Shown: positions 24,199 through 33,864 of the stretch, piece after piece
How the letters are laid out: every line of letters starts with the position of its first letter
Position numbering within the stretch: position 1 is the first letter of the stretch
Source of the DNA: Flavobacterium sp. CF136
GTDB lineage: Bacteria > Bacteroidota > Bacteroidia > Flavobacteriales > Flavobacteriaceae
Reading direction: 5' to 3'
Assembly (NCBI RefSeq): GCF_000282055.1
Contig: NZ_AKJZ01000027.1
Coordinates: forward strand, 1 to 64,000
Length of the DNA stretch: 64,000 nucleotides
Translations under genes and position numbers: made by a program
The notes under the pieces: generated by a model
The model's database searches: none
The model's input: only the letters and a program-made list of their open reading frames with translations
What the model was told of the DNA's origin: nothing

Positions 24199-27100
24199 AT
24201 GAAAAAAAATATAAATCTCATTTTATGGGTAACAATATTGTTGATATCCCTGCAAATTCAGGCGCAGGATACAACACCACTTATTCAATCTAAACTCGAC
24301 GGAACAGTAGTCGATGATATTACAAATCAGCCAATTATTGGTGCTTCAATAAATATTAAAGGTACAACGCACGGAGTTGTAACAGATGCTGAAGGGAAAT
24401 TTTATTTTCAGACCGGTCAAAAACTTCCTTACACATTAATAGTAACTTACATCGGATACAAAAAAGCCGAAGTTGTAGTTGGAAAGAATCCGGTTATTAT
24501 TCATTTAAAAGAAGAAAGACAAGAATTAGATGAATTGGTAGTCGTGGGATACGGAACTCAAAAGAGAAAAGACATTACCGGTTCTGTAGCTTCTGTTCCA
24601 AAAGCCAATTTATCTCAGGTAACCTCATCGGCAGATAATTTATTGAGAGGTGCTGTTGCCGGAGTTGTAGTTACGCAAAGTTCAGGACGTCCGGGCGCAT
24701 CTTCAAGCGTTCGTATTAGAGGAGGAAACTCAATTACTGCGGGTAACGAGCCTTTGTATGTTGTAGACGGAATTTTGATTTACAATGATAACTCCAACAG
24801 TTCGGCAGGGGTTTCTTATGCCGGTGCAAGCCTAAATGTTTTATCAACTATAAACCCATCTGATATTGAATCGATTGAAGTTTTAAAAGATGCTTCAGCC
24901 ACTGCAATATACGGTTCACGTGGTGCTAATGGTGTTGTAATTATTACAACTAAAAAAGGTACAAAAGGGCAAGATAATATCTCGTATCAGGGTTATTTTG
25001 GATTTCAAAATATCTCCAAAAAACTTAATTTAATGAATGCCAGCCAATGGGCGAGATTGCGAAATGATGTTCAGACAAGTATTGGGCAGGCTCCATCTTT
25101 CTCTGATGCGCAAATCGAGGCTTTTAAAACATCCGGAAACTACGACTGGCAGTCTACTGCTTTTAGAACCGCTGCTCCGGTACAAAACCATCAATTATCT
25201 TTTTCAGGCGGAGATGAAAGATCGAGATATTCGATTTCTGCCGGGTATTTTGATCAGGAAGGTATTGTTCTTGGATCTGATTTTAAAAGAATTTCACTTC
25301 GTGCGAATTACGAAAAAAATTACTCTCAAAATTTTAAATTCGGTGTAAATGCTAATTATAGTAACTCAGTCGCAAATGGCGTTGGAACTAACGGAAGTGG
25401 CGGAAGAACTCCAAACCCTTTAGTTAGTGCGGTATTAACCGCACCAGTTGTTCCGATTAAAAATGCTGATGGAAGTTATAATGTAACCAATAATATTTAT
25501 GCAACTTCAGTAAATGGCTATGTTCCGAATCCTATTAATGATTTAGAAAATACTATTAACGAAACTAAAATCAACAGAATCCTGACAAGTTTATTTGGTG
25601 AGTATAAAATAACCAAAAAACTTACCGCTAAAGTTGCTGTAAGTGGTGACGTAATTAATACGAAACAAAACTATTATGCACCTGCAAATACAACAAACGG
25701 TGCAGGAACCAAAGGATTAGCTTCTGTTGGTGACAGATTAGTGAGTTCAGTATTGAATGAAAACACCTTGAATTACAACACTAATTTTGGTGAGAATCAT
25801 AAATTTTCTGCCTTAGGAGGTTATACACTTCAATATACACAAGGCGAAGTCGTTAATGCAGGAGCCAATACTTTTGTGAATGATGCCAATACTTATAATG
25901 CACTCCAGGATGGAGTTGCGGTAAAACCGTATAGCGAAGCATTCGAAAGTGTCCTAAAATCATGGCTTATGAGAGTAAATTATTCTTATAAGGGAAAATA
26001 CAACTTTACACTTTCTGCCCGTGCGGATGGTTCTTCAAGATTTGGTTCTGAATCACTTTGGGGATATTTTCCATCAGCCGGATTCTCGTGGAATATTACT
26101 GATGAAGAATTTGCAAATAATATTAAAGGCGTAACCGAAGCTAAACTTAGAATTACTGCCGGAACAACAGGAAACCAGGAAATTGGAAATTACCTTTCGT
26201 TAGCTTCAATCGGTTCTGTTAATTATTCTTTTGGAGGAACATTATACACCGGTTTAACCCCTACCCGATTGGCAAATCCGGATTTGAGATGGGAGAAAAC
26301 AAATCAATATAATGTTGGTTTAGACTTATCATTATTGGACAGAAAAATCAATTTTGTTTTTGATGTGTACTACAAAAAAACAAAAGATTTACTTATAAAT
26401 GTTCCGGTCCCGCTTACATCAGGATATGCGACTGTTCTTCAAAATATTGGAGGTGTTGAAAATAAAGGTATTGAAATTGGCTTAACCACCGAAAATTTAA
26501 AAACAGAAAACTTCTCCTGGAACTCAAATATTGTATTTTCTGCTAACAGAAATAAAGTAGTTGCTATTGGAAATGGAGTTGATCAGTTTTTCCCGGTTGT
26601 ACCAAATGGTTCTTTATTACAACAACAGCCTGTAACGGTAAAAGTTGGATTGCCATTAGGAACTTTCTGGGGATACAAAACCAACGGAATTTTCCAGACT
26701 CAGGAAGAAATTAATACACAGCCAAAAATAAACAGTTTGGCCAATACAAAAGTGGGCGACAGAAAATATGTTGACACTAATGGAGATGGAGTAATTACCG
26801 CTCTTGATAAAGGAAGCCTGGGCAGTTCCCAACCAAAATTTGTTGGTAGTTTCAGCAACACGGTTTCTTATAATGACTTCGATTTGAACTTCTCTTTTCA
26901 GGGATCTTACGGCGGAAAAATATTCAATGCTTTGAATCAACAACTAGAGATTTCTACTCTTGGAACCAATGCAGCTTCAACTCTTGAAGACCGCTGGACA
27001 ACAACAAACCCAAGTAATGAAATTCCGAGAGCATCAAGTTCTCCGTTAGGAATAGTTTCCGAGCGTTACGTGGAAGATGCTTCATTCTTAAGATTAAAAT

Positions 27101-27324
27101 TAATCACGCTTGGCTATACCTTACCAAAAAGTGTTTCTAAAAAACTGGGTGCAAAGAGCGTAAAATTTTATGTCTCTGCCGAAAACTTAATTACATGGAC
27201 AAAATACACAGGATATGATCCGGAAGTAAGTTCATACGAACAAAACAACTTATATCCGGGAATTGATTTTGGTTCTTATCCAAACTCTAAGACATTCATC
27301 TCGGGCCTGAACGTAACTTTCTAA
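24199..27324 (+). CDS. susC: SusC-like TonB-dependent outer-membrane transporter 1
   Basis: After a signal peptide (MKKNINLILWVTILLISLQIQAQ is cleaved near QAQ) comes a carboxypeptidase-like regulatory domain (DGTVVDDITNQPIIGASI), the linker DELVVVGYGTQKRKDITGSV, a plug with VRIRGGNSI, and a 22-strand barrel ending in NVTF. I chose ATG at 24199 because signal-peptide residues begin there; an earlier start at 24145 adds 18 non-conserved residues. It imports bulky nutrients bound by the SusD partner. The sulfatase genes downstream and the Cys leader upstream suggest a sulfated substrate, which is inferred. Confidence 0.93.
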   Translation: MKKNINLILWVTILLISLQIQAQDTTPLIQSKLDGTVVDDITNQPIIGASINIKGTTHGVVTDAEGKFYFQTGQKLPYTLIVTYIGYKKAEVVVGKNPVIIHLKEERQELDELVVVGYGTQKRKDITGSVASVPKANLSQVTSSADNLLRGAVAGVVVTQSSGRPGASSSVRIRGGNSITAGNEPLYVVDGILIYNDNSNSSAGVSYAGASLNVLSTINPSDIESIEVLKDASATAIYGSRGANGVVIITTKKGTKGQDNISYQGYFGFQNISKKLNLMNASQWARLRNDVQTSIGQAPSFSDAQIEAFKTSGNYDWQSTAFRTAAPVQNHQLSFSGGDERSRYSISAGYFDQEGIVLGSDFKRISLRANYEKNYSQNFKFGVNANYSNSVANGVGTNGSGGRTPNPLVSAVLTAPVVPIKNADGSYNVTNNIYATSVNGYVPNPINDLENTINETKINRILTSLFGEYKITKKLTAKVAVSGDVINTKQNYYAPANTTNGAGTKGLASVGDRLVSSVLNENTLNYNTNFGENHKFSALGGYTLQYTQGEVVNAGANTFVNDANTYNALQDGVAVKPYSEAFESVLKSWLMRVNYSYKGKYNFTLSARADGSSRFGSESLWGYFPSAGFSWNITDEEFANNIKGVTEAKLRITAGTTGNQEIGNYLSLASIGSVNYSFGGTLYTGLTPTRLANPDLRWEKTNQYNVGLDLSLLDRKINFVFDVYYKKTKDLLINVPVPLTSGYATVLQNIGGVENKGIEIGLTTENLKTENFSWNSNIVFSANRNKVVAIGNGVDQFFPVVPNGSLLQQQPVTVKVGLPLGTFWGYKTNGIFQTQEEINTQPKINSLANTKVGDRKYVDTNGDGVITALDKGSLGSSQPKFVGSFSNTVSYNDFDLNFSFQGSYGGKIFNALNQQLEISTLGTNAASTLEDRWTTTNPSNEIPRASSSPLGIVSERYVEDASFLRLKLITLGYTLPKSVSKKLGAKSVKFYVSAENLITWTKYTGYDPEVSSYEQNNLYPGIDFGSYPNSKTFISGLNVTF

Positions 27325-27342
27325 GTAAAAAAATATAAAACG

Positions 27343-28815
27343 ATGAAAAAGATTATTATAACATTGCTATTAAGTGCCACGATATTTGTATCGTGCACAG
27401 AATTAGAGACAACACCAACCTCTTTTGTAACCGAAGATAACTATTTTAATACCCAGGATGATGCTGTGGCGAGCGTAACTGCAGTTTATGCTTCGTTAAG
27501 CCTTGATCCGGGTGAGCAGAGTTTATTCGGGAGAAACCTTTATTTCTTAACCGATATGGCTTCTGATTATGCTGCTGCGGGAGTTTCTGCAACAAACCCA
27601 CAGGTTAGGGCTTTGAGCAGTTTGACTCATGATGCGACTTCAGACCGTGTTCAGGTTGCGTGGAGGCAAATTTATGCCGGAATTAACAGAGCGAATGTTT
27701 CTATTGATAACATTCCGAAAGTATCCGGTTCAGACATTGTTAAAACCAGATTGATCAATGAAGCTAAATTTATCAGAGGGTTACTTTACTTTCAGGCTGT
27801 TCGTCTTTGGGGCGGAGTTCCAATCGTTTTGCACGAACCTACTTCTATCCAATTAGAAAGCTTAAAATCAAAAAGAGCAACTGTAGATGAAGTTTACGCT
27901 CAGATAATTTCAGATTTGACAGCTGCAGAAAGCTTACCTGCTACTTATTCTGCTGCCGATGCCGGACGTGCAACTTCGGGAGCTGCAAAAGCTATTTTAG
28001 CTAAAGTTTATTTGACCCGAAAAGACTGGCCAAACGCCATTTTAAAAGCTAAAGAAGTAATAAACGGCGGTTATGGATATGCTTTGTTCGAAAACTTCCA
28101 GGATATATTTACTAAAACAAAAAAGAACGGAAAAGAACATATTTTCTCTGTTCAGTTTGAGCCAAATCAGGCAGGAAACGGATCTAGCGGAAGCACTTTT
28201 CAGGCAACATCTTTTACCGGATTTACGGCTACGGAACCTGCGGATATTATTTCAGATGTAGCTTTGTTTTATAACATTTATGCTGCAGGAGATACCAGAA
28301 GGGATGTTAGTTATAAAAAACAATTATTAAACCCGGCCACCGGAACGTTGTATACTTTTCCGAAGCCAATTTTTAGCAAATACCTTGATTTAAGCAATTT
28401 AGCAACACCATCAAATGTGGCTATTAATTTTCCTGTAATTCGTTATGCTGATATTTTATTGTCTTTGGCAGAAGCGATAAATGAGCAGGGAGCACCAACA
28501 GCTGAAGCTTATGAGGCTATCAATCAGGTAAGAAGAAGAGCTTTTGGCAAACCAATCAATACACCGGATGCAACAGTAGATTTATCAGGATTAGATCAGG
28601 CGGCTTTTAGAGCAGCAATTCAGGAAGAGCGTAAAAAAGAATTCGTTCAGGAAGGACAAAGATGGTTTGATTTAGTGCGTTGGGGAACTTTGGTTACCGA
28701 AATTAAAAAAGTAACGGCAAAAAACTCTGTTTCAGAACGAAATACTTTATACCCGATTCCGCAAAGCGAAAGAAATATTGACCCTGTAGGGTTGCCACAA
28801 AATCCAGGCTATTAA
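27343..28815 (+). CDS. susD: SusD/RagB lipoprotein 1
   Basis: A 490-residue lipoprotein: lipobox ATIFVSC with Cys19, then the RagB/SusD fold (NEAKFIRGLLYFQAVRLWGGVPIVL, helical repeats) and C-terminal ERNTLYPIPQSERNIDPVGLPQNPGY. It caps the SusC barrel on the cell surface and binds substrate. It lies 18 bp after SusC1 and 27 bp before the first sulfatase, in one operon. Confidence 0.94.
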   Translation: MKKIIITLLLSATIFVSCTELETTPTSFVTEDNYFNTQDDAVASVTAVYASLSLDPGEQSLFGRNLYFLTDMASDYAAAGVSATNPQVRALSSLTHDATSDRVQVAWRQIYAGINRANVSIDNIPKVSGSDIVKTRLINEAKFIRGLLYFQAVRLWGGVPIVLHEPTSIQLESLKSKRATVDEVYAQIISDLTAAESLPATYSAADAGRATSGAAKAILAKVYLTRKDWPNAILKAKEVINGGYGYALFENFQDIFTKTKKNGKEHIFSVQFEPNQAGNGSSGSTFQATSFTGFTATEPADIISDVALFYNIYAAGDTRRDVSYKKQLLNPATGTLYTFPKPIFSKYLDLSNLATPSNVAINFPVIRYADILLSLAEAINEQGAPTAEAYEAINQVRRRAFGKPINTPDATVDLSGLDQAAFRAAIQEERKKEFVQEGQRWFDLVRWGTLVTEIKKVTAKNSVSERNTLYPIPQSERNIDPVGLPQNPGY

Positions 28816-28842
28816 TAAACGGCTTACTTACGAATAAATAAA

Positions 28843-30411
28843 ATGATTAAAAAACTGTTCATTCTTGCCCTATTGGTTGTAGCACAATTTCAGCTATTTG
28901 CACAGAAAAAGCAACCTAACATCATCGTCATTTTGGCGGATGATTTAGGTTTCTCAGATATTGGTGCTTTTGGCTCAGAAATTAAAACCCCAAACTTGAA
29001 CAAACTCGCTAAAAACGGGCTGATTCTAAAGCAGTTTTATAATGCAGGGCGTTGCTGTCCTTCCCGGGCTTCATTACTCACGGGTTTGTATCCACACCAG
29101 GCAGGTGTTGGAGACATGGTTCAGGACAAGGGGTTTCCTGCCTATCAGGGATATTTAAACGAGCATTGCATCACGATTGGGCAAGCACTCAAACAGGCAG
29201 GATACAACACTATTGTTTCCGGAAAATGGCACGTTGGTTTAGTACCATCAGCCTGGGCGGTTAATCGGGGGTTTGATGAGTCCTTTACTTTACAAAACAA
29301 CGGGAGCAGTTATTTTAACTCGGAACCTTTGTATAACGACGGAAGAAAAGTTACTTTTTTGAAAGGAGATAAAGAAGTTATTCGCACGGATACTTCTACT
29401 TATTTGACTCAGGAGATTACCAATTTTGCTATTAGTTCTTTAGAAAAACAGCGAAATCAGGAACATCCTTTTTTTCTTTATGTTGCTTATAATGCCCCGC
29501 ATTGGCCCATTCAGGCATTGCCGGAAGATATTGCAAAATACAAAGGCAAATACCTGGAAGGATGGGATAAACTGAGAGCAAGACGTTTTAAAAAATTAAA
29601 AGAACAAGGAATCATTGATGAAAATTGGGACTTATCAAATCGTTTTGAAAAAGTTCCGGATTGGGAAAAACTAAGTGCCGAAGAAAAAGAGAAATGGGAT
29701 ACCCGGATGGCAATTTACGCCGCCATGATCGACCGAATGGACGCTGGAATTGGAGAAATCCTGCAGAAAATCAAGTCTTTGGGAGAAGAAGAAAATACCC
29801 TTGTTCTTTTTCTTTCGGATAATGGCGGAAGTGCCGATGATGTAAAAAACTGGAATTATGTTACACAAAAAAATGGAACACCAGGTTCGGTTGCGTCGAT
29901 TGACAGTTACGAAAGTCCGTGGGGAAATGTGAGCAACACGCCTTTTCAATTATTCAAAAAGAACACCCACGAAGGCGGTATAGCTTCTCCTTTTATTGCT
30001 TATTATCCAAAGCATATTAAGGCAGGTACACTAAGCAACAGGGTAAGCCATTTGATTGATATTTTTCCAACTTGTCTGGAGTTTGCCGGTTTTCAATATC
30101 CCGATTTTTTTCAGGAAAAAAAACTCATACCCTTAGAAGGTATTAGTCTAAAAAAAGAATTTGAAGGACAACAATCTGATGCGCATGAAGCCTTGTTTTG
30201 GGAACATGAAGGCAGCAAAGCAGTAAGAAAAGATAATTGGAAAGCGGTAGCTGAAAATAATCAGCCCTGGGAATTGTACAATCTTGCGACAGACCGGACA
30301 GAAACAAAAAACCTGGCAAAATCAGAACCAAAACTGCTCCAGACTCTGATTGAATTGCATCAGCAATGGTCAGTAAAAGTAGGTGTAGAAGATTGGAATA
30401 AAATAAAATAG
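28843..30411 (+). CDS. Sulfatase 1 (type I, formylglycine dependent)
   Basis: A signal peptide ending LFAQ is followed by the alkaline-phosphatase-like core: IIVILADDLGFSDIG metal site, formylglycine motif CCPSRASLLTG with Cys71 as the residue to be modified, GKWHVG and LVLFLSDNGG. The 522-residue length and the GWDKLRARRFKKLKEQGII insert resemble arylsulfatases. It would hydrolyse sulfate esters in the periplasm. It is the third gene of the SusC1 operon. No maturase is nearby. Confidence 0.93.
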   Translation: MIKKLFILALLVVAQFQLFAQKKQPNIIVILADDLGFSDIGAFGSEIKTPNLNKLAKNGLILKQFYNAGRCCPSRASLLTGLYPHQAGVGDMVQDKGFPAYQGYLNEHCITIGQALKQAGYNTIVSGKWHVGLVPSAWAVNRGFDESFTLQNNGSSYFNSEPLYNDGRKVTFLKGDKEVIRTDTSTYLTQEITNFAISSLEKQRNQEHPFFLYVAYNAPHWPIQALPEDIAKYKGKYLEGWDKLRARRFKKLKEQGIIDENWDLSNRFEKVPDWEKLSAEEKEKWDTRMAIYAAMIDRMDAGIGEILQKIKSLGEEENTLVLFLSDNGGSADDVKNWNYVTQKNGTPGSVASIDSYESPWGNVSNTPFQLFKKNTHEGGIASPFIAYYPKHIKAGTLSNRVSHLIDIFPTCLEFAGFQYPDFFQEKKLIPLEGISLKKEFEGQQSDAHEALFWEHEGSKAVRKDNWKAVAENNQPWELYNLATDRTETKNLAKSEPKLLQTLIELHQQWSVKVGVEDWNKIK

Positions 30412-30465
30412 TAGTAAAAACACTGATTGCGTGTTAAACAAATACAAATTAAAATTATACTAAAT

Positions 30466-30520
30466 CTATAGAATTAGATGATTTAAATAAATAAAACACT
30501 GACCTGAAAGAGGGTGTGTT
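30466..30520 (+). promoter_or_regulatory. CTATAGAATTAG box and GTG-Cys-Cys-stop before sulfatase 2
   Basis: CTATAGAATTAG at 30466-30477 repeats the box found in both leader copies. Downstream, GTG TGT TGT TAA at about 30511-30522 could be read as a two-cysteine mini-frame. The -33 and -7 elements are weak here. The mini-frame is so short that it may be chance. Confidence 0.3.
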
Positions 30521-30547
30521 GTTAATTAACTATAAAAATAACTGGAA

Positions 30548-32464
30548 ATGAAAAAATTTAAATTTAACTCAAAGCTTAAGAGTCCGCAAAAAGGACTTTT
30601 AATTACCGCATTGCTAATTGCTCAATTTGGTTTTGCGCAAAACGAACAAGGTTCCAATTTCAAAGGTGTAATTGGCAAAACATTGGCAGAATCAAAAGAA
30701 TATTGGCCAGAACCTGTAAAAGCTCCTGCCGGTGCTCCAAATATTGTTTGGATTTTACTGGATGATGTAGGATTTGGAGCCTCAAGTGCTTTTGGAGGTT
30801 TGATCAGCACACCTACTTTTGATAATTTGGCAAATAATGGTCTGAGGTATACCAACTTTCATACAACGGCAATTTGTGCTCCTACCCGTGCGGCATTATT
30901 AACCGGTAGAAATTCCGGACGAGTTCATGAAAGCGGTTTTTCACACACTATTTTATCAGCAGGATTTCCTGGCTGGGACGGAAGAATTCCATCAGACAAA
31001 GGAACAATAGCTGAGATTTTAAGAGACAAGGGATACAACACTTTTGCTGTGGGTAAATATGGATTGACTCCTGATGAAGAGGCTACCGATGCCGGACCTT
31101 TTGACAGATGGCCAACAGGTAAGGGATTTGAACACTTTTTTGGTTTCTTAGGATCACAAACCGACCAGTACAAACCTGATTTAGTAGAAGACAATGCACA
31201 TGTAACACCTGATGGACGACATTTAACCGATCAGATTACTGATAAAGCCATTAGTTATATTACCAAGCAGCATAAAGCAGCTCCGGATAAACCATTCTTT
31301 TTGTACTATGCACCGGGAGCTGTTCATGCACCTCATCAGGTAGATGCTTCGTGGAGCAATCTATATAAAGGAAAATTTGATGAAGGCTGGGATGCTTATC
31401 GTGAAAAAGTATTGGCGAATCAAAAAAAACTGGGTGTAATTCCTGCCAATGCTGTATTACCGGAACGCAATCCGCTTATTACAGACTGGAAAAAACTAAG
31501 TCCGGATCAAAAGAAAGTATATGCCAGATTTATGGAAGTATATGCGGGATACCTTACTTATACGGATCACGAAATTGGAAGAGTAATCAATTATTTAAAG
31601 GAGAGCAATCAATTAGACAATACCTTGATTTTTATTGCAATTGGTGATAATGGTGCCAGTAAAGAAGGTACTTTACAGGGTACAATAAACCAAAAGCTTT
31701 TTTCGCAAATCGCTGATGAAAAAAATCTTCAGGATAATTTAAATAATATCGGAGAAATTGGAACTCCACAAGGCTTAAATACAAATTATCCATTAGGCTG
31801 GGCTCAGGCAACCAACTCCCCTTTTAAAAATTGGAAACAAGACGCACATTCAGAAGGAGGGACCCGTAATCCGCTGATTGTTTTTTATCCGAAGGGAATT
31901 AAAGAAAAAGGAGGAATCAGAAATCAATACAGTCATGTAACTGACTTACTTCCGACAACATTGGATATTGCAGGAATTAAAGCTCCGGAATATATCAGAG
32001 AAATTAAGCAGGATAAAATCCAGGGTTCCTCATTTCAGGCTTCTTTAGATAATCCAAAAGCAGAATCATTGCATAAAGTACAATACTATTACATTTTTGG
32101 AAACAGGGCCATTTACAAAGATGGATGGAAAGCCGCTGCGGCTCATTTACCTGATTCTTTTGCTGTGAAAAACAGTTTGGGTAAAAATGAAAAACCTGCA
32201 CCGAGTAATTTTGATACGGATGTTTGGGAATTATACAACCTAAACGAAGATTTTAACGAGCGTAATGACCTGGCAAAAAAACATCCTGAAAAATTGGCCG
32301 AGCTTAAAAAACTATTTGATGAGCAAGCCAAAGAGAATAACCTTTATCCGCTAATTGACTGGCAGGATGTATACAACAGAAGAATACATAATACCGGAGC
32401 AGATAAAGATAAAACTGTTCAGGATTTGATTGAGAAGGCAACCAAACCAGGCGGTACTAATTAA
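30548..32464 (+). CDS. Sulfatase 2 (type I, long form)
   Basis: The 638-residue protein has a signal peptide ending FGFAQ and the sulfatase core IVWILLDDVGFGASSAFGG, the formylglycine motif AICAPTRAALLTGRNSGR with Cys110, GKYG, and FIAIGDNGAS. The C-terminal half is longer than in its two neighbours and includes the arylsulfatase-type NPLIVFYPKGIKEKGG and DVWELYNLNEDFNERNDL. It would act in the periplasm on a different sulfate ester. It starts 136 bp after sulfatase 1 and may have its own promoter. Confidence 0.92.
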   Translation: MKKFKFNSKLKSPQKGLLITALLIAQFGFAQNEQGSNFKGVIGKTLAESKEYWPEPVKAPAGAPNIVWILLDDVGFGASSAFGGLISTPTFDNLANNGLRYTNFHTTAICAPTRAALLTGRNSGRVHESGFSHTILSAGFPGWDGRIPSDKGTIAEILRDKGYNTFAVGKYGLTPDEEATDAGPFDRWPTGKGFEHFFGFLGSQTDQYKPDLVEDNAHVTPDGRHLTDQITDKAISYITKQHKAAPDKPFFLYYAPGAVHAPHQVDASWSNLYKGKFDEGWDAYREKVLANQKKLGVIPANAVLPERNPLITDWKKLSPDQKKVYARFMEVYAGYLTYTDHEIGRVINYLKESNQLDNTLIFIAIGDNGASKEGTLQGTINQKLFSQIADEKNLQDNLNNIGEIGTPQGLNTNYPLGWAQATNSPFKNWKQDAHSEGGTRNPLIVFYPKGIKEKGGIRNQYSHVTDLLPTTLDIAGIKAPEYIREIKQDKIQGSSFQASLDNPKAESLHKVQYYYIFGNRAIYKDGWKAAAAHLPDSFAVKNSLGKNEKPAPSNFDTDVWELYNLNEDFNERNDLAKKHPEKLAELKKLFDEQAKENNLYPLIDWQDVYNRRIHNTGADKDKTVQDLIEKATKPGGTN

Positions 32465-32504
32465 TAATAACCCGGTAGAGTCTAATTCAAAAATTGGTGT
32501 CAGG

Positions 32505-32555
32505 CTGAGCGGAGTCGAAGTCCTTTCTATGCAAGAAGCCTTCGACTCCGCTCAG
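32505..32555. repeat. Intergenic hairpin (CTGAGCGGAGTCGAAG arms)
   Basis: CTGAGCGGAGTCGAAG (32505-32520) and its exact reverse complement (32540-32555) surround a 19-bp centre. The same arm forms the inverted repeats at 38480-38520 and 39461-39501 and appears near 48481-48562. This is a common intergenic palindrome type in flavobacteria. Confidence 0.75.
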
Positions 32556-32658
32556 GATGACAAATGATTTCTGGAAATATTAAAGAATTTTAATAATAAT
32601 ATTAAGAATACAGATCCTTTAATCCTCTAAAGACCTGATTCTTTTAAATCAAATTATC

Positions 32659-32778
32659 ATGAAACGAACAGACTATGAAATTATAGGAAAGAAGATTGTC
32701 GTTGGAACAATCCTGTTTTTAGTACCACTGGTTATTTTGGCCGGAGGTTTGGCATTAATTAATCAATTTTTAAAATAA
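32659..32778 (+). CDS. Small single-helix membrane protein (39 residues)
   Basis: ATG at 32659 opens a 39-codon frame with a charged start MKRTDYEIIGKK and one hydrophobic helix (IVVGTILFLVPLVILAGGLAL). Its stop is 6 bp before the next gene, so it is probably translated with it. I do not recognise the family. It could be a partner of the adjacent membrane hydroxylase. Confidence 0.6.
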   Translation: MKRTDYEIIGKKIVVGTILFLVPLVILAGGLALINQFLK

Positions 32779-32784
32779 GAAATT

Positions 32785-33858
32785 ATGGCAACAGATCACA
32801 ATTCAAAAAGCAAACTGACGAGAGATTTAAGCATCAGTCTTTTATTATACACATTGCCTGTATTGGCAATTTATCTATATTTTAAATTAAGTAATGGTGT
32901 TGTAAGCGAATCACACATTTCATTGCCCTCATTTTTAGAATTTACAAAACCGGCTTTCGAGAACATCCGCACCTGGGGATTAACAGTTTTTATGCTTGTT
33001 TTAGGAATCATCGAATTTGGAGCAGGCTTATATGATGATCAATGGACCGGCGAAGAGCGCAAAATAGATATTGTTAGTTTTTTAGCCCCAAAATTGATTT
33101 TGCCTCCGGTAATTGCTTTTTTCAGCTTAACGGTTTTACCTAATTTAATTCCAGGTTTGGAAAACACACTTTCATGGGTTCCGTTTTGGGGAGGTTTTTT
33201 CCTGATTGCTGTAGCAGATGATCTTACTCAGTATTGGTACCACCGTTTGCATCATCAGGTTCCGTTTTTATGGCGTTTTCACAGAACGCATCATTCGGCT
33301 CCATACATGGGAATGGCGATGCTTTCGAGACAAAACTTTATTTACACGGTGTTTTTCTCTCAGATTTACTTAACAGCAACTTTAACCTTTCTAGGTTTGG
33401 GGTTACCTGCTTTGTTTGTATTGGTTATAAAAAGCATCATTACATTAACAGCACATTCCAGTATTGCCTGGGATAAACCTTTTTACAAATACAAAGTACT
33501 TCATCCTGCTGCCTGGGTTTTAGAACGTTTAATTTCAACTCCGGCCACACATCACGCACATCATGCGGATACAAGTGGAGACGGTGTTGGGCATTTTAAA
33601 GGAAACTTCGGAAATATGTTTTTCATTTGGGATGTGATTTTCGGGACAGGTTTAATCACCCGCCAATTCCCAAAATCATACGGAATGAAATCATACAAAC
33701 AGGAAGAATGGTACGCACAATTTCTTTGGCCGATATTCAAATCTAAAAAAGAAGGAAGTGCCCTGGCCGAAGGAGTTCTTTCTGTACCATTAACACAGAA
33801 AGCAAATGTTGTTTCTCAGAATCCGAGTTATTTGGAGCAGGTTCAATCTCAATCCTAA
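32785..33858 (+). CDS. Sterol desaturase / fatty acid hydroxylase family protein
   Basis: The 357-residue membrane protein carries the histidine clusters of the di-iron hydroxylase superfamily: HRLHHQ, HRTHHSA and THHAHHADTS, plus several hydrophobic helices. Family members hydroxylate or desaturate lipids in the inner membrane. The substrate is unknown. It lies in the middle of the sulfatase cluster, which may mean a sulfonolipid or other sulfated lipid is involved, but that is speculation. Confidence 0.88.
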   Translation: MATDHNSKSKLTRDLSISLLLYTLPVLAIYLYFKLSNGVVSESHISLPSFLEFTKPAFENIRTWGLTVFMLVLGIIEFGAGLYDDQWTGEERKIDIVSFLAPKLILPPVIAFFSLTVLPNLIPGLENTLSWVPFWGGFFLIAVADDLTQYWYHRLHHQVPFLWRFHRTHHSAPYMGMAMLSRQNFIYTVFFSQIYLTATLTFLGLGLPALFVLVIKSIITLTAHSSIAWDKPFYKYKVLHPAAWVLERLISTPATHHAHHADTSGDGVGHFKGNFGNMFFIWDVIFGTGLITRQFPKSYGMKSYKQEEWYAQFLWPIFKSKKEGSALAEGVLSVPLTQKANVVSQNPSYLEQVQSQS

Positions 33859-33864
33859 AAAAAC

